This document shows, one piece after another, positions 45,071-57,398 of a stretch of DNA of 64,000 bases. Within the stretch, counting starts at the first letter, position 1. Each line of letters begins with the position of its first letter. A program made the translations under genes and the position numbers. The notes below the pieces were generated by a model. That model searched no databases, had not been told where the DNA came from, and saw nothing but the letters and a program-made list of their open reading frames with translations. Origin of the DNA: Mantis religiosa (lineage: Eukaryota; Arthropoda; Insecta; Mantodea; Mantidae); the NCBI GenBank assembly GCA_030765055.1, contig CM060947.1:50945875-51009874 (forward strand). Direction: 5' to 3'.

Positions 45071-45447
45071 GTATGGAAAGATAGACTGCAAAATGCAATG
45101 CCATAGTCGGGATTTGAACCACGGATCTTCTGGTATCAGTCCAGCCGCTCTAACCCTTGAGCTACTATGGCCAACGTGCCGACATGACATTAAATTCTCC
45201 AACTGACTCGTGTTTTCCCCGGTAAACCACTTAGGAGTTCTCATAAACACATGAGACACGAGTCAGTTGGAGAATTTAATGTCATGTCGGCACGTTGGTC
45301 ATAGTAGCTCAAGGGTTAGAGCGGCTGGACGGCAACCAGAAGTTCCGTGATTCACATCCCGGCTATGGCACTGAAATTTTCAGTCTGACTCTTATCTTTC
45401 CACACTTTAGCCTACACACGGCCAGTGTGAAAGAACAATTAGTTTCC
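45071..45447. mobile_element. Family-F palindrome, 377 bp, with 11-bp target duplication
   Basis: Two tRNA-like F units are arranged head to head. The minus arm (about 45073-45212) and plus arm (about 45257-45403) are some 135 bp of near-perfect inverted repeat, with a 44-bp loop at 45213-45256. Matching blocks: GATTTGAACC / CACATCCC region, TAGCTCAAGGGTTAGAGCGG (A box), GGCACGTTGG, and CACGAGTCAGTTGGAGAATT. The duplication aagcagaagac at 45060-45070 and 45448-45458 flanks the whole structure. Arms differ by only a few substitutions, so this is the youngest inverted F copy here. Confidence 0.88.
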
Positions 45448-45554
45448 AAGCAGAAGACATCTTATGAAAATGTCTGGACTTTATTTTGACGTACAGAAGC
45501 TTTCAAATATAGTGCGAATGTTTTGGTCTCAGGGAATCTTGGAATACATTGTTA

Positions 45555-45602
45555 ATATTATTATCATGATCATGATCATCATGATCATAATTATCATTAT
45601 TA
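45555..45602. repeat. ATC/ATG-type microsatellite, probably a SINE tail
   Basis: Interspersed ATCATG/ATTATC repeats directly abut the 3' end of the minus-strand SINE-B, consistent with an expanded tail. The core atcatgatcatgat is palindromic. Confidence 0.75.
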
Positions 45603-45830
45603 TATTTATGTCCTCCAACGTTAAGTCATACAGGACAATGACTGATAAGGGTAAAATTATACTCAGTTGAGCCCAGGATCCATAGAGTTTAGAGTTACCA
45701 GACATTCATCTTTCAGGATAAAGTAAAACCACCGGAAGAAAACCTTATACAGATAACTCATGCTGACCGAGAATGGAACTCGGGAGCACTTGAACGTAAG
45801 GCGTACACGCTACCATCTACGCTAGAGATG
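45603..45830 (-). mobile_element. SINE-B copy, minus strand
   Basis: AACGTTGGAGGACATAAAT (3' end near 45607), GACATTCATCTTTCAGGATAA near 45701, B-box-like GAGTTCCATTCTCGG near 45770, and head near 45820. An older copy. Confidence 0.83.
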
Positions 45831-46196
45831 TGCGCTTCAAACATGTTCGTAAAATCATTCTGTATGTAGTGAATGTGAATAAGGACTATACTTAGTAAGA
45901 GAGGATAAAGTTATTCTAATAGAATAGCGTAATTTGTCCCATATTTGTCTTTATAGGAATGGAAGCTTATGTAACTGTAGATTGTATTAATGCATGATCT
46001 TTATTGTTACTGCATTTTTAATGGCTGCTTTCAAGGGAGCACCTTATACTTTGTAACAAGACTGCCTTTATCACACTTTTCAATGGTGAGACTTAAATGT
46101 TAGGCTCATTTCCATCAATACACATGAACAATTAATTATGTACCATTAGTGAATAGTAAAGTGAATAGTAATATATAGTATATATATTCTTCTTGT
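45831..46196. other. Unassigned DNA
   Basis: Nothing recognised. Confidence 0.5.
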
Positions 46197-47040
46197 TCTT
46201 TACTCCATGGTTTGGGCATATCGCCCGTTCCGGCTTCATAGATCTCTCCAGCGTTTCCTGGGTCGTCAACCGTCTCTTCTTCCTTTTGGATTATAGTTTA
46301 ATACTGCATTTGGATATCTTCCATCCTCTATTCTTAATATATGTTCATGCCATTGTTGCCTTCGTTCTGATATTTTGTCATGGATTGGTTCGATTTCTAA
46401 TTCCTTTCTAATGTCCTCATTTCTTATTTTGTCCAATATTGTATAACCCTTAACACTTCTTAAAAATTTCATTTCTGCAGTGTGTATTGTATTTAAATCC
46501 TTTTGTGTTGGCACCCAGGTTTCGCTTCCATATAGTAAAGCTGGAATAGCCATTACCCTACATATTTTCATTTTTGTATCCTTTCTCACTCTGTTTTTAA
46601 AGGTTCTTTGGATTGTCCCACATATTGCTCTGAATTTGTTGACTTTTTCTTCTATAACAGCATTGTTTCTAAAACTTATGTTACATCCTAAATATTTAAA
46701 ACTTGATAATTGTTCTAAAATCTTATTTCCTGAAACAATTTTTGATCTTACATTATAAAATTTCCTTTAAAAGCCATAATTTTTGTTTTTTTCTTCTGAT
46801 ATTTTAAAATTATACTTTTGTGCCATATTATTTAGAATATACATTTATTTTTGCAGTTGATTTTCATTCCGATGAATCAATATTTGGTCATCCGCAAACA
46901 GAAGGGTACATATATATATATATATATTTTTTCTTTTATTTTGATTCCTGGGTATATTAAAATCTCCCATTCATTTAGAATATCGTCCATATACACTAAA
47001 AGAGTAGATGATAGGCTACGCCCTTGTCTTAGTTCATAAA
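46197..47040 (-). pseudogene. LINE reverse transcriptase fragment, second family
   Basis: On the minus strand, from right to left: LRQGRSLSSTLLVYMDDIL (47035-46980, RT 'RQG.SLSP' block); FCLRMTKYW.. (46900-46880), a corrupted active-site FADD block; NISFRNNAVIEEKVNKFRAI (46700-46620); and an intact stretch RKDTKMKICRVMAIPALLYGSETWV (46589-46515), MKFLRSVKGYTILDKIRNED, RRQQWHEHILRIED (to 46266). The 'LLYGSETW...AEMKFLR...IRNEDIRKEL...W..H..R' pattern is common in insect LINEs. A TA microsatellite (46908-46927) interrupts the RT core. Both ends of the element are missing. Different family from the LINE at 30.3 kb. Confidence 0.85.
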
Positions 47041-48872
<1,832 letters not shown>

Positions 48873-49021
48873 TGACCGCCTCGGTAGCGTGTCTGCCTCA
48901 CGTTCAAGAGGTCGCGAGTTCGAACCTCGGTCAGGGTTAGTTACCTGATTAAGGTTTTTCCGGGGTTTTCCCTTTTCCTAAAAGATGATTGTCGGGTGAC
49001 TCTGAGCTCTATGGACCCCGG

Positions 49022-50105
49022 CCCGCATTCGAGAGGCCCGGGTTCGATTCTCGGGGATGACCTACCTGACCCATGGTTTTTTGGGTGGTTTTCTGGGGTT
49101 GCTAGGTGAATGCTGTGAATATTAATTACATCCCCCGAATTTCCTGTCGCTCGATTTCATCTCTATTATCCCTTTATATCACCTCTCATCTGGTGGTGTC
49201 TTTCAGGGTAGAAGTGTCGGCTGGTGTCTCGGCGGTGCATGGCAGGATGATATTGTGACTTTGTGGGTTAGTGAAATTAAAAGGCCAATTTCACAGGCTC
49301 AAAATGTTCTTTATTTCCACCAAATTACAATCGGAACACTTGCCGATTACACAGAGTTACGTGATACACACAATTACGATTCACCAGTTCGTCTGCCGCA
49401 GGTCCACTGCGCGCAGTTACGTACACTCCTCCAATGCACGTACACAGTCCGTTCCCTTACTCGGCGCTTCTCACGCTGCTCGCCAAGAACTGAACTGAAC
49501 TCGCCAACTGCAGCCCCCTTTTATAGGGATATCGCTGTTTCTCTAAGTCTCTCGTTTCAGTGAATCACCGCGAAGGTTCCAGGCGGCAGGGGGAGGGGGA
49601 AGAGGCGGCCAGCGACCAGTGACACTTCCCTAATCATCCCCTCAGTTACTGACCGAGATAAATGGGTAGGCGTGTCCAAATGCCTCCGGTCCCCTACTCA
49701 GCTGTCAGTTGGTCGTGCTTTCTGATAACTGGGTGACAATATGCTCTGAGTAAAACTACTTCCTCCTCCGGTAGGTCGGTTGCTGGCTTCAGTTCCTCTG
49801 CTGGGACCAGTTCGGGATGGCCAGCCAGGAACCTTTAGGGCTCGGATCGCCTAGCTGGTACCATTAGGGCTCGGCTGCTGGGCTCGTTGCCATCCCGCTG
49901 TAGGGAGTGAGTTCGTTGTCTTGCCCTGTCGGGGGAAGTCTCTATCCAAGTCTCTACCCACTGTCGTGGCTCCTTGGGTCGGCCGCCCTCTGTCTCCTTC
50001 GCCTCATTCTTCCTCCCGGGGGTACCCCCACTTGGGGGCATAGGAACAATAGGCCCAGCAGGGTGGCTGACGTACCGAATCCCCTCCGTAATGAAATCCC
50101 AATCC
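49022..50105 (+). mobile_element. Family-D copy inserted in SINE-B, itself holding a solo LTR
   Basis: The duplication ctatggaccccgg (49009-49021 and 50106-50118, 13 bp, perfect) flanks the insertion. It begins inside the tRNA-like head (GGGTTCGATTCTCGG near 49040), so it is slightly 5'-truncated, and ends with CCGTAATGAAATCCCAATCC. Its own sequence is 49022-49253 plus 49743-50105, about 595 bp, the normal family-D length. Confidence 0.92.
49254..49738. mobile_element. Solo LTR, 485 bp, of an LTR retrotransposon
   Basis: The block starts TGTGACTTT and ends GGTGACA (5' TG...CA 3'). It is flanked by a 4-bp duplication, atat (49250-49253 and 49739-49742), and interrupts the family-D body exactly: the D sequence reads through when the block is skipped. 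A TATA-like TTTTATAG lies near 49518-49525. A 485-bp TG...CA block with 4-bp duplication and no internal genes fits a solo LTR left by LTR-LTR recombination. A 4-bp duplication suggests Gypsy-like integration, but the family is not identified. Confidence 0.85.
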
Positions 50106-50195
50106 CTATGGACCCCGGACTCATTTGAGCATCATTTCACCCATTCCATTTATCGTCCGATATGACTTAACGTCCAAGGACGTAAAATTAGAAAA

Positions 50196-52086
50196 AAAAT
50201 AGACCGGCACACTGTTACTGCACAACAATATATAACCTTTAAACCACCCAATTTACGTAACTTGTTGCAGATTGGTTTGCAATTTAAAATAATTTTACCT
50301 TCATGAAGTACAGAATACTTGTTTACTTTTTTCTTGAGGGTTATCCAAAGAGAATGGAATGTAAAAGCCGTCACATAGTGAAGATTTCTTAAAAGATTTG
50401 ACTATCACTTAAGCACACTGAAATCTCCCCTTCCCACTGTGCCTCCAAGGAAATATATAATAATTCATCTCGATTATTTGGAAGATTAAGCTCTTTTTAG
50501 AAGTAGATTATGCGTGAATGCAACACATTTTCTCCACATAAATAAATGTATATTGAACTTTTATCTAGATTAACAGGAGAGTAAGAAGAGAAAGCGTTGC
50601 GAGTAGAGCACATCAGAGTTTTTACGCTGAAATAAAAAGATGAGGAGCGCCTTGACATGATCACCATAATCACCCTCCTTGTATCATCACGACCCTCACC
50701 TGACTGCTCGTAAACCAAAGCCCATTAAAACTCGCCGTATTCATTATCTTAAAAGCGCGCTACAAAAGAAGGGGAATCCCCTCACTGCTCCGGATTCTGG
50801 AATATTCCTGCACAGAAAAAAGGATTGCCGGATTACGGTTGTGACACAGAGACCATAGCATTAACATAACACACTCTTTAAAAGAATAAGTAGAGAGAAG
50901 TTCCTGGATAAGAAGCCATAAACTCAGGCTGAATGTTTCTTCTTCAGATGCTTTCTTGCCTCCAGCAGTAAAGTGTAAATTAAATAATAAATCTAAAGTG
51001 TATAAAGTCCTAGGCCACATGATTTTATTACTTTCGTTTGGAACCTATTTTATTGAGGGTTGTTTTAAAATTAATATCCCCAAATATCAATGTTCTATAA
51101 CCTAAACATGTGTGGAAGGAATATTAAGTATATTTCATTCAAAATTTCGCTTCAAAATGAATAAAGTTTCACGTTTAATACAGGAATGAAAGAAAGGAAA
51201 AAATAGTATCAACATTTTACCGCAGCACCAATATTAAGCTTCTTTAAACCCCAAGGATCAAAAAGGATAAATTAAAACTGCTAGAGCTTTCAAGGATAGA
51301 ATTCAAAGATCAAATAACTAAACCCTGTTTTGTACATAGGGACCTGTCGTTTATTATATGTTTCAAATTGGAAGAGTTCTCGCATATAGCGAATCAGATG
51401 CGTTAGAGCCTTCACCGCTGCCACCTCGTTATCCCCACTCTTTTTATATTTCCCTCTCTCTCTCACACACTTGCGAGTGTTCGTGGCGTTAGACGTAAGA
51501 GAACACAAACTGAATTTTCCAAAGTTTTATAGTAATGCAGTTGTTCAAATCACAATTGCAGCATGGATATTCGTACATTTCGCAAATGGTTTAATTATTT
51601 AGTTTAAAATTAATTATAATTTGTTAATTACTTATTTTTCTAATCCAACCAAAATACTAGCGGTGCATCCGTATAGCTGTGAATGTTACTAAAGTTAAGA
51701 GATAATTCGTCATTGTCATTGTCTTCATTGTCTGAGTACTGCAAATTTATGATGATAGGGTCCAAAATCTCGTTACGTGTCATTTCTTTTCAAAGGTCGT
51801 CTTCTTGTAGTTTATCTGATGTCTCACGCAGTTTTCCCAGTCTTCTGTTCCTTGTGTCAATTTCTTCGTGAATAAGTCGTTCAACGTCAGTCAGTTTAAA
51901 AATATTATTTCAGTTTGCAACATAATTTGAACCCAAATTAACTCTATTGGATTGTTCTGGGGGGAAGGTGGATCGTGTCTCATTGATCCAGCTGATACAC
52001 TTTTTCATGGAAGAGTAACTGAATAATACTGCTCTGAATTCTGTGCTCTAGAGTAAATAGAGATTACGAACCATTCATAAAAAATA
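50196..52086. other. Unassigned AT-rich DNA
   Basis: No gene or family recognised. CpG-containing patches around 50640-50760 and 51400-51500 have no coherent frame. Confidence 0.5.
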
Positions 52087-53014
52087 TACGAGGCTATTCA
52101 ATAAAGAATGATCATAATTTTTTACGGTCATAATTTTTCGCACTAAAATTCAATCTTATTATATTCTGTTAGCTTAATATGAAACAAACACGCCGTAGTA
52201 GTTTCATTGTTGGTACTCCTGGTTCCCAGACAAGTACAGGTACTCCCAGACAAGTTCAGACATGTTCAGTATCGCCTACCACTGCAATGGAGGTAACATG
52301 CAGTTAAAGTTGATGTTAGAGAAAGATCCGGAGATTCTTTCAAACGTAATCACTGCTGATGAAACTTGGCTACATCAGTTTGATCCTGAGAGCAAACAGC
52401 AAAACTCAGTGTGGAAATCTCCTTCATCACCAACCCCCCCAAAAGCAAAAGTGGTTGCTTCTGCTGGGAAAGTTATGGTCATCTCATTCTTTGATATTCA
52501 TGGAATGGTTTATCAGCAGTTTATACCTGCACACACATCAGTAACTGGACAATAGTACAGGGATGTCCTGAAAATATCGCCACTCCATATCAGGCGTAAA
52601 ATACCACATTTCCGTGAAGCAGGCTGGATGCTGCACCACGATAATGTGCGGCCGCATATTGCCAATTTTGTTCCTCAACCTCTTGCAAAAACCAACATGA
52701 AGTGCATCCCTCCCTCCCTATAGTCCGGATTTAGCCCCATGTGACTTTTTTCTATTCCCTAACTTGAAGAAACGCTTTCCTGGGAGGCATTATCCATCAT
52801 CAGAAGTCGTGGTGAAGGCTGCGGAGGCGATTTTGAAGGATCTCTCAAAAAACAGTTATCAGCATGTCTTTGAAGACTGGCAGAAACGCTGAGACAAGTG
52901 CATCGCATTCAGGGGAGACTATTTTGAGAAGTGCCATCAAATCATGAGAATGAGTAATGGTACGTTGTCCGAAAAAAAAAAATAGTGGTCAATCTTTATT
53001 GAACAGCCCTCGTA
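52087..53014 (+). mobile_element. Mariner derivative with internal deletion, copy 2 (928 bp)
   Basis: Same family as 41592-42506. The left end CGAGGCTATTCAATAAAGAA after TA (52087-52088) pairs with the right end inverted, CGAGGGCTGTTCAATAAAGA, before TA (53013-53014). Both copies run GTAGTAGTTTCATTGTTGGTACTCC directly into CAGACATGTTCAGTATC, so they share one deletion junction in the 5' coding region. Inside the junction this copy has a short GTACTCCCAGACAAGT-type duplication. Confidence 0.93.
52262..52975 (+). pseudogene. Mariner transposase, N-terminus deleted, copy 2
   Basis: MFSIAYHCNGGNMQLKLMLE, then TADETWLHQFDPESKQQNS (first aspartate, about 52355) and KAKVVASAGKVMVISFFDIH run open to a stop at 52553-52555. 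Frameshifted remnants follow: GWMLHHDNVRPHIA (second aspartate block, about 52625), PDLAPCDFFLFPNLKKRF (third aspartate block, about 52725) and YQHVFEDWQKR before a stop. The HTH is missing. The first half is better preserved than in the 41.6-kb copy. Confidence 0.87.
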
Positions 53015-53934
53015 TAATGTGACCAGACATGTTCTGGCAGAGTAGCAGGAAGTGTATTATTTCCTCTCATCGAATTTAAAAAAGACCTTAACTTATTCAA
53101 AGTACATATTTCTTTTACCACGTCATGTCAAATGTTTACGTTTCAGTTCTTAGTAATTCCATATGTATGTTGTCGCATACATGCCAATCAATAATAATAT
53201 GCATTACAGTGCTTACGTCGCAATGCATTGTTATAAAATAATGGTGTCTACTTTATTTGTATGAGGAAAAACTATTTCAGCTAAAAATAGGGGGATTTTA
53301 CGGTTATGTTAAATACATTACACTCTCCTTACTCATGGATCAGTTTTTGTCAAAATCTAAATTTTTATCTTAGCGCGAATAGTATTTATTAGAGATTGAT
53401 TAGTTTGGCGCTCGTTACACACCACATAGGGGGAATGCAGTACATCAACGCCGCAGGACTCCGATTGGTTGCTCACAACCTTGTTCACAAAATAGCTAAA
53501 AATTTAATAAAGCAAGAATAGCGTTACTTAGAGATCGTGGTAGATGTTTTTCTGAGCTATAGAAGGCATTAAGAATGCGCATTCTCTCTGGGAGCAGAAT
53601 CATTGTTGTATTGCGCTTGCGCTGTTCTGCAAACTTCTGGAAGCGATAGAGCGATACATTGACACACGTATCCGACTTGCAGATGAGAGACTAGGGACAA
53701 AGGTTCTCTAAATTTGACACTCCATTGAATGATGGGGGAGATAAGAGAAGTCCTCTGTTAGAATTCCTGTGGAACGACATGCAGAAAGAGGGGACCGATA
53801 CAGAGGGGAAAGGAGTGTTGTTCGACACTCTAGTAAGTGGCCGGGAAAGGATAGAGGAATTCTGTATTCTATACCCTGAGTGAACGGTAAGGAGATGAGG
53901 AGTGTTGCGTTTGACAATCTGTGTGTGATAATAA
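53015..53934. other. Unassigned DNA
   Basis: Nothing recognised. Short minus-strand frames at 53691-53972 run into the D element. Confidence 0.5.
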
Positions 53935-54413
53935 GAGAGAGTTTGGATTACACTACGGAGGGGATTCGGCACGGAGATACATTCTTGGTCTATTGAAATC
54001 TATGGCCCAAGTGGGGCATGTTCAGGAGGAAGAACGTGACGAGAGGGGACGAAGGGTGGCTGGCCCAGGGAGTTACGACAGTGCAGAGGGTAAGGAACCT
54101 ACTATTTTAGTTGGAAACTCCCCGGCAGACCACTACAACCGGCGGTCTTCAAATGGCCCACCAGGCCAATCTGCAGACTGGAGATCGTCTTACTGAAGGA
54201 GGACATTTTTACCACTATCACCCAGCGCCGATACGCCCGCCAACAATTCTACGCTAAAAAGACCAGCAGATGAAAAAAGATGTGAGATGATAATGACGGA
54301 AAATTTGGCGGATATAATTAATATACCCAACTTTCGCCTGAGAAACCCCCCGAAAAGGTTCATGGGCGAGGTAGGTCGACGTTTCTAGAGGAGACTCGGG
54401 CCGAACATTCGAG
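53935..54413 (-). mobile_element. Family-D copy, minus strand
   Basis: Minus-strand D: terminal block GCCGAATCCCCTCCGTAGTG (53950-53970), CTCTGCACTGTCGTAACTCC near 54070-54090, the GTATCGGCGCTGG block near 54220, and a degraded tRNA-like head near 54380-54413. No clear target duplication. GC-rich unassigned sequence follows directly. Confidence 0.8.
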
Positions 54414-54656
54414 CCCGTCCTTGATAGGGAGTTGTTCGAATTGGGTTGGACTCGAGGGGGCAGTGACTCCCGATACCCGTGGGAGATCGGATACGTCTCC
54501 GGACGGGGTTGAGGGAAGCCATATATTCCCGCGTACTAGCCAGCATAGCTAGTAGAAGATGTGCTAGATCATCAGGCGGCCCCGCCGAGGTCTAATCGGT
54601 AGTCTTCCCATTTTGGAGTTGGCGCGCGTAAGTGGTGTATCCACTTCCATCCCGTC
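54414..54656. other. GC-rich unassigned segment
   Basis: Notably GC-rich for this window (CCCGATACCCGTGGGAGATC, GGCGGCCCCGCCGAGG). It could be the 5' end of an unidentified transposable element or part of an exon region. No motif recognised. Confidence 0.35.
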
Positions 54657-55109
54657 TTGAGTCAACAGGACCAGATGGGGGGCGGCGGCTTGTTAGTCCC
54701 TAGGCCTTGCTCTATGGAAAGTCCCACGGAGACGCCGGGCGGCCTTTTGGAACAGCTCGAAAACTCCCTGGTTGAAGCAGACCAGGATCTTTGGACCTAC
54801 CGGTCCCTGACTAATTGGAGTAGAACTTCTGCAGTTAACAGTTTTCATGTACCTTCAGAATGTGGGCCACAGATGAAACCACCTGAGTCATTCCACTGGG
54901 TTATCGGAAGAGAGAAGAACCCTGCGTTCAACAATTACTACGTTATACCCAAGGGAAAACTAAAAATGACTGAGGAAAAGCTGGAATATGTCATAGTCAT
55001 AAAAGTTCCTCCCTTACAAGCTTCCTTTTGGTACTACAGCAGTATTACAACATTTTGTAGAAGAGTGAGAAGGAAAAGTTTTGTAAAAGCAACGAGATCT
55101 TTTATGTGA
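54657..55109 (+). other. Unassigned 150-codon open frame
   Basis: Open from ATG 54657 to a stop at 55107-55109. The first third (GGGLLVPRPCSMESPTETPGG, LLEQLENSLVEADQDLW) is GC-rich and looks protein-like; the rest is low-quality. No domain, signal peptide or membrane segment is recognised. It could be an exon piece, a fragment of a retroelement ORF1, or chance. Not claimed as a gene. Confidence 0.2.
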
Positions 55110-56577
55110 AATATTAAGCAAATTTAAGATCTGGCAGAGAATAATGCCTGGAGAAACAAAAGTTATTTGAAAGTGATTATGTATTTCAAAACTGAGTGTT
55201 ACGTCATATCTATGATGGAGAAAATATTACTGTTATAAAAGACTTGAAGTAATTCTAAAATCCTGCGGAGCCTCAGCGTCGAGACAAAGAAGGAAATACA
55301 ATTATTAGCGGGCACTTAATTTCGAGAGCGCGTACGTATTGTCCAGATTTCGCCCGGAGAATTTCACCTCCTACTTCTGTTTGCCCCAGTTTAGCTAAAA
55401 GGGGGAAGATTCCGTCGAAAGCCATTGTGTTCCATTCAGCCGATTGCGGGAAATTGCGTGGCAGAAAAGGGTCATAGCGACGCGATACACACAACTGCCA
55501 TCTGGGGTCCAATATCCAAACTACTTCATAGCTCCAAAGTTGGTACTCGGACAGTTTTGAATATCGCTAGCCGGTCTCTAAGGAAAATATGCTTCTAGTA
55601 GTTTGGCTCTGATGGCAACACAGTGGGAATAAAAATTAATAAAGAAACAGCATGGTGAAAAATAATATTCTTGGCTAAGAAAAAGGACTTACACATTTTA
55701 AAATAAGATTTCGTTACTAGCTGATATTCAGAAATTATAAAAAATTTTGATCGTGCATTGGATATTGCAATGTATATGCGTTTAGTTAGCTTTTTATCTT
55801 ATTTATATTGCTTTAAAATATAATATCGCGACAGATCTATTAGTCTTTGAGTTTGTGGTAAAGTGAAAGAAAGGTAAAAATAACTCACATAATATTCGTT
55901 TACCATCTTCCAAAGAAGCAGTACAAAATTATCTAGAAATAAAATTCCTCTATTCTTAAGTTAAAAAAGTATCTTGATTAAAATGCAATATTTGAATATA
56001 TTTGTATGAATATTGCTAGGTTTAGTTATCTAAAATTCGCTATAAAATGTTCAGAGGTTCATGCTGTTATGAGCCATCATTTGCAAGGTACCTAACATAA
56101 GAAAATCTAACCTGACATTCTCTGCCCATTATTTGATAGTGGTATAAAATAATCCTAGACCGCTATTGTTCTCTCTACTACATTTTAATCAATAAACAGT
56201 TGTAGTCAAGTGTTTAGGAATTGAATGTCATATATTATTTACTTGCGTTAAAATTTTATACTCATTCCATACAATTACGAAAACTAATTCATTGTCAAGA
56301 GGACGTTGAAGGTGCGACAAAAATTGAATATTTGAACCATTATTGACATATACCCTGGAAGTAGCTTAAGCTGCGATAAAACATATCGGAGATAAAGTCA
56401 GAGTTTTGAAAATGTCTACCTTATTGTTGAGTGCATATTAGTCTATTGTTTAGCTTTTACAGCTATGCAAGGTTATGTAAAATTCTTTCCGATGGAAAAG
56501 AACTTCATGGACATATTATTCAAGATATGCAAATTGTTTTTCATAAAATATACTTAATAATTAATTATCCAAAGACC
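55110..56577. other. Unassigned DNA
   Basis: A CpG-rich patch at 55262-55510 contains a 79-codon minus-strand frame without known motif. The remainder is AT-rich and empty. Confidence 0.45.
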
Positions 56578-56780
56578 ATCTCTGTGGTGTGAGGATAGCG
56601 TGGCTACCTCACATCCAGGAGGTCCTAAGTTGGTACTTTGGAGGTATCTTGATTAAGTACCGGGTTTTTCTTTATCCTAAAAGATTAATGTCGGTTAAGT
56701 CTAAACTTTATGGATCCTGGGTATCATTTCACCTATTTTATTCATTGTTTCATATGACTTACACTGTAGGGCGTTTGATA
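56578..56780 (+). mobile_element. SINE-B relic, old
   Basis: Recognisable as SINE-B by GATAGCGTGGCTACCTCACA, CCAGGAGGTCCTAAGTTGG, AAGATTAATGTCGG, TTTATGGATCCTGGG and CATATGACTTACACTG. Heavily mutated. Confidence 0.72.
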
Positions 56781-57020
56781 AAATTGAATATTTTGATAAA
56801 GTTTCCATGTTAAAACTATGATGGCAGATTTTCCAGAAACCCTTCGTGTTGCATCTTTAAAAAATATGGGACCATGTTTTATACCTATCTGACCTTTTTA
56901 TTATTATTTCTTTTTTGCCGTCGGGGAAAAACCCGTTTGGCCATTGGCGGGAGGAATTTATTTTCTCTAGTGGTGCACATATGCACAATACACATGCACA
57001 GCACATATACGCCCACACCT

Positions 57021-57195
57021 GTGGCGATTTGTGGTGGACAACATGTCACTGGGGCGGGTTTTCTCCAGGATCTCCGGTTTCCCCCGCCATCTCATTCCAC
57101 CGGTTCTCCAACTTCATCTCATGTATCATCAGTGTCATCGCCTGCGGTGCCATATGTAGTAAAAGCGGGCGTTAAACACTATACTACACACACCT
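57021..57195 (+). mobile_element. SINE-A, 5'-truncated
   Basis: Begins in the body at GATTTGTGGTGGACAAC (57026) and runs to GTTAAACACTATACTACACA (57171-57190). The head is missing, as in the 7.7-kb copy. A short possible duplication, cacacct, is at 57014-57020 and 57188-57195. Confidence 0.86.
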
Positions 57196-57298
57196 ATGGT
57201 TGGACCCTCACTAGCGACCTTCTAACGACGGAACGCTTGAGACATATGCTCTAACGACCATGACTGCGAGGGCCGGCTGATCTTAGGTTAAACTGTTC

Positions 57299-57299
57299 A

Positions 57300-57331
<32 letters not shown>

Positions 57332-57398
57332 TCACACAGACACACACATACACAGACACACACACGCACGCACGCGCATACACACGCGGGGACACACG
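57299..57398 (+). repeat. (CA)n microsatellite, compound
   Basis: CA repeats, interrupted by TTCACACAG-, ACAT- and ACGC-type variants; the first 30 bp are pure. Confidence 0.95.

Larger units (their letters stand above)
48873..50195 (+). mobile_element. SINE-B copy split by a family-D insertion
   Basis: The SINE-B 5' half lies at 48873-49021 (CGCCTCGGTAGCGTGTCTGC, GAGTTCGAACCTCGG, GGGGTTTTCCC, CTCTATGGACCCCGG). The 3' half is at 50119-50195 (ACTCATTTGAGCATCATTTC, GACTTAACGTCCAAGGACG, A-rich tail). About 15 bp are missing from the head between the A box and the TGTCTGCC block. Confidence 0.9.

Noticed and set aside
45541..45602. Palindromic ATCATGATCATGAT as an operator-like site
   Set aside because: Part of a simple repeat that abuts the SINE-B 3' end; better explained as its tail.
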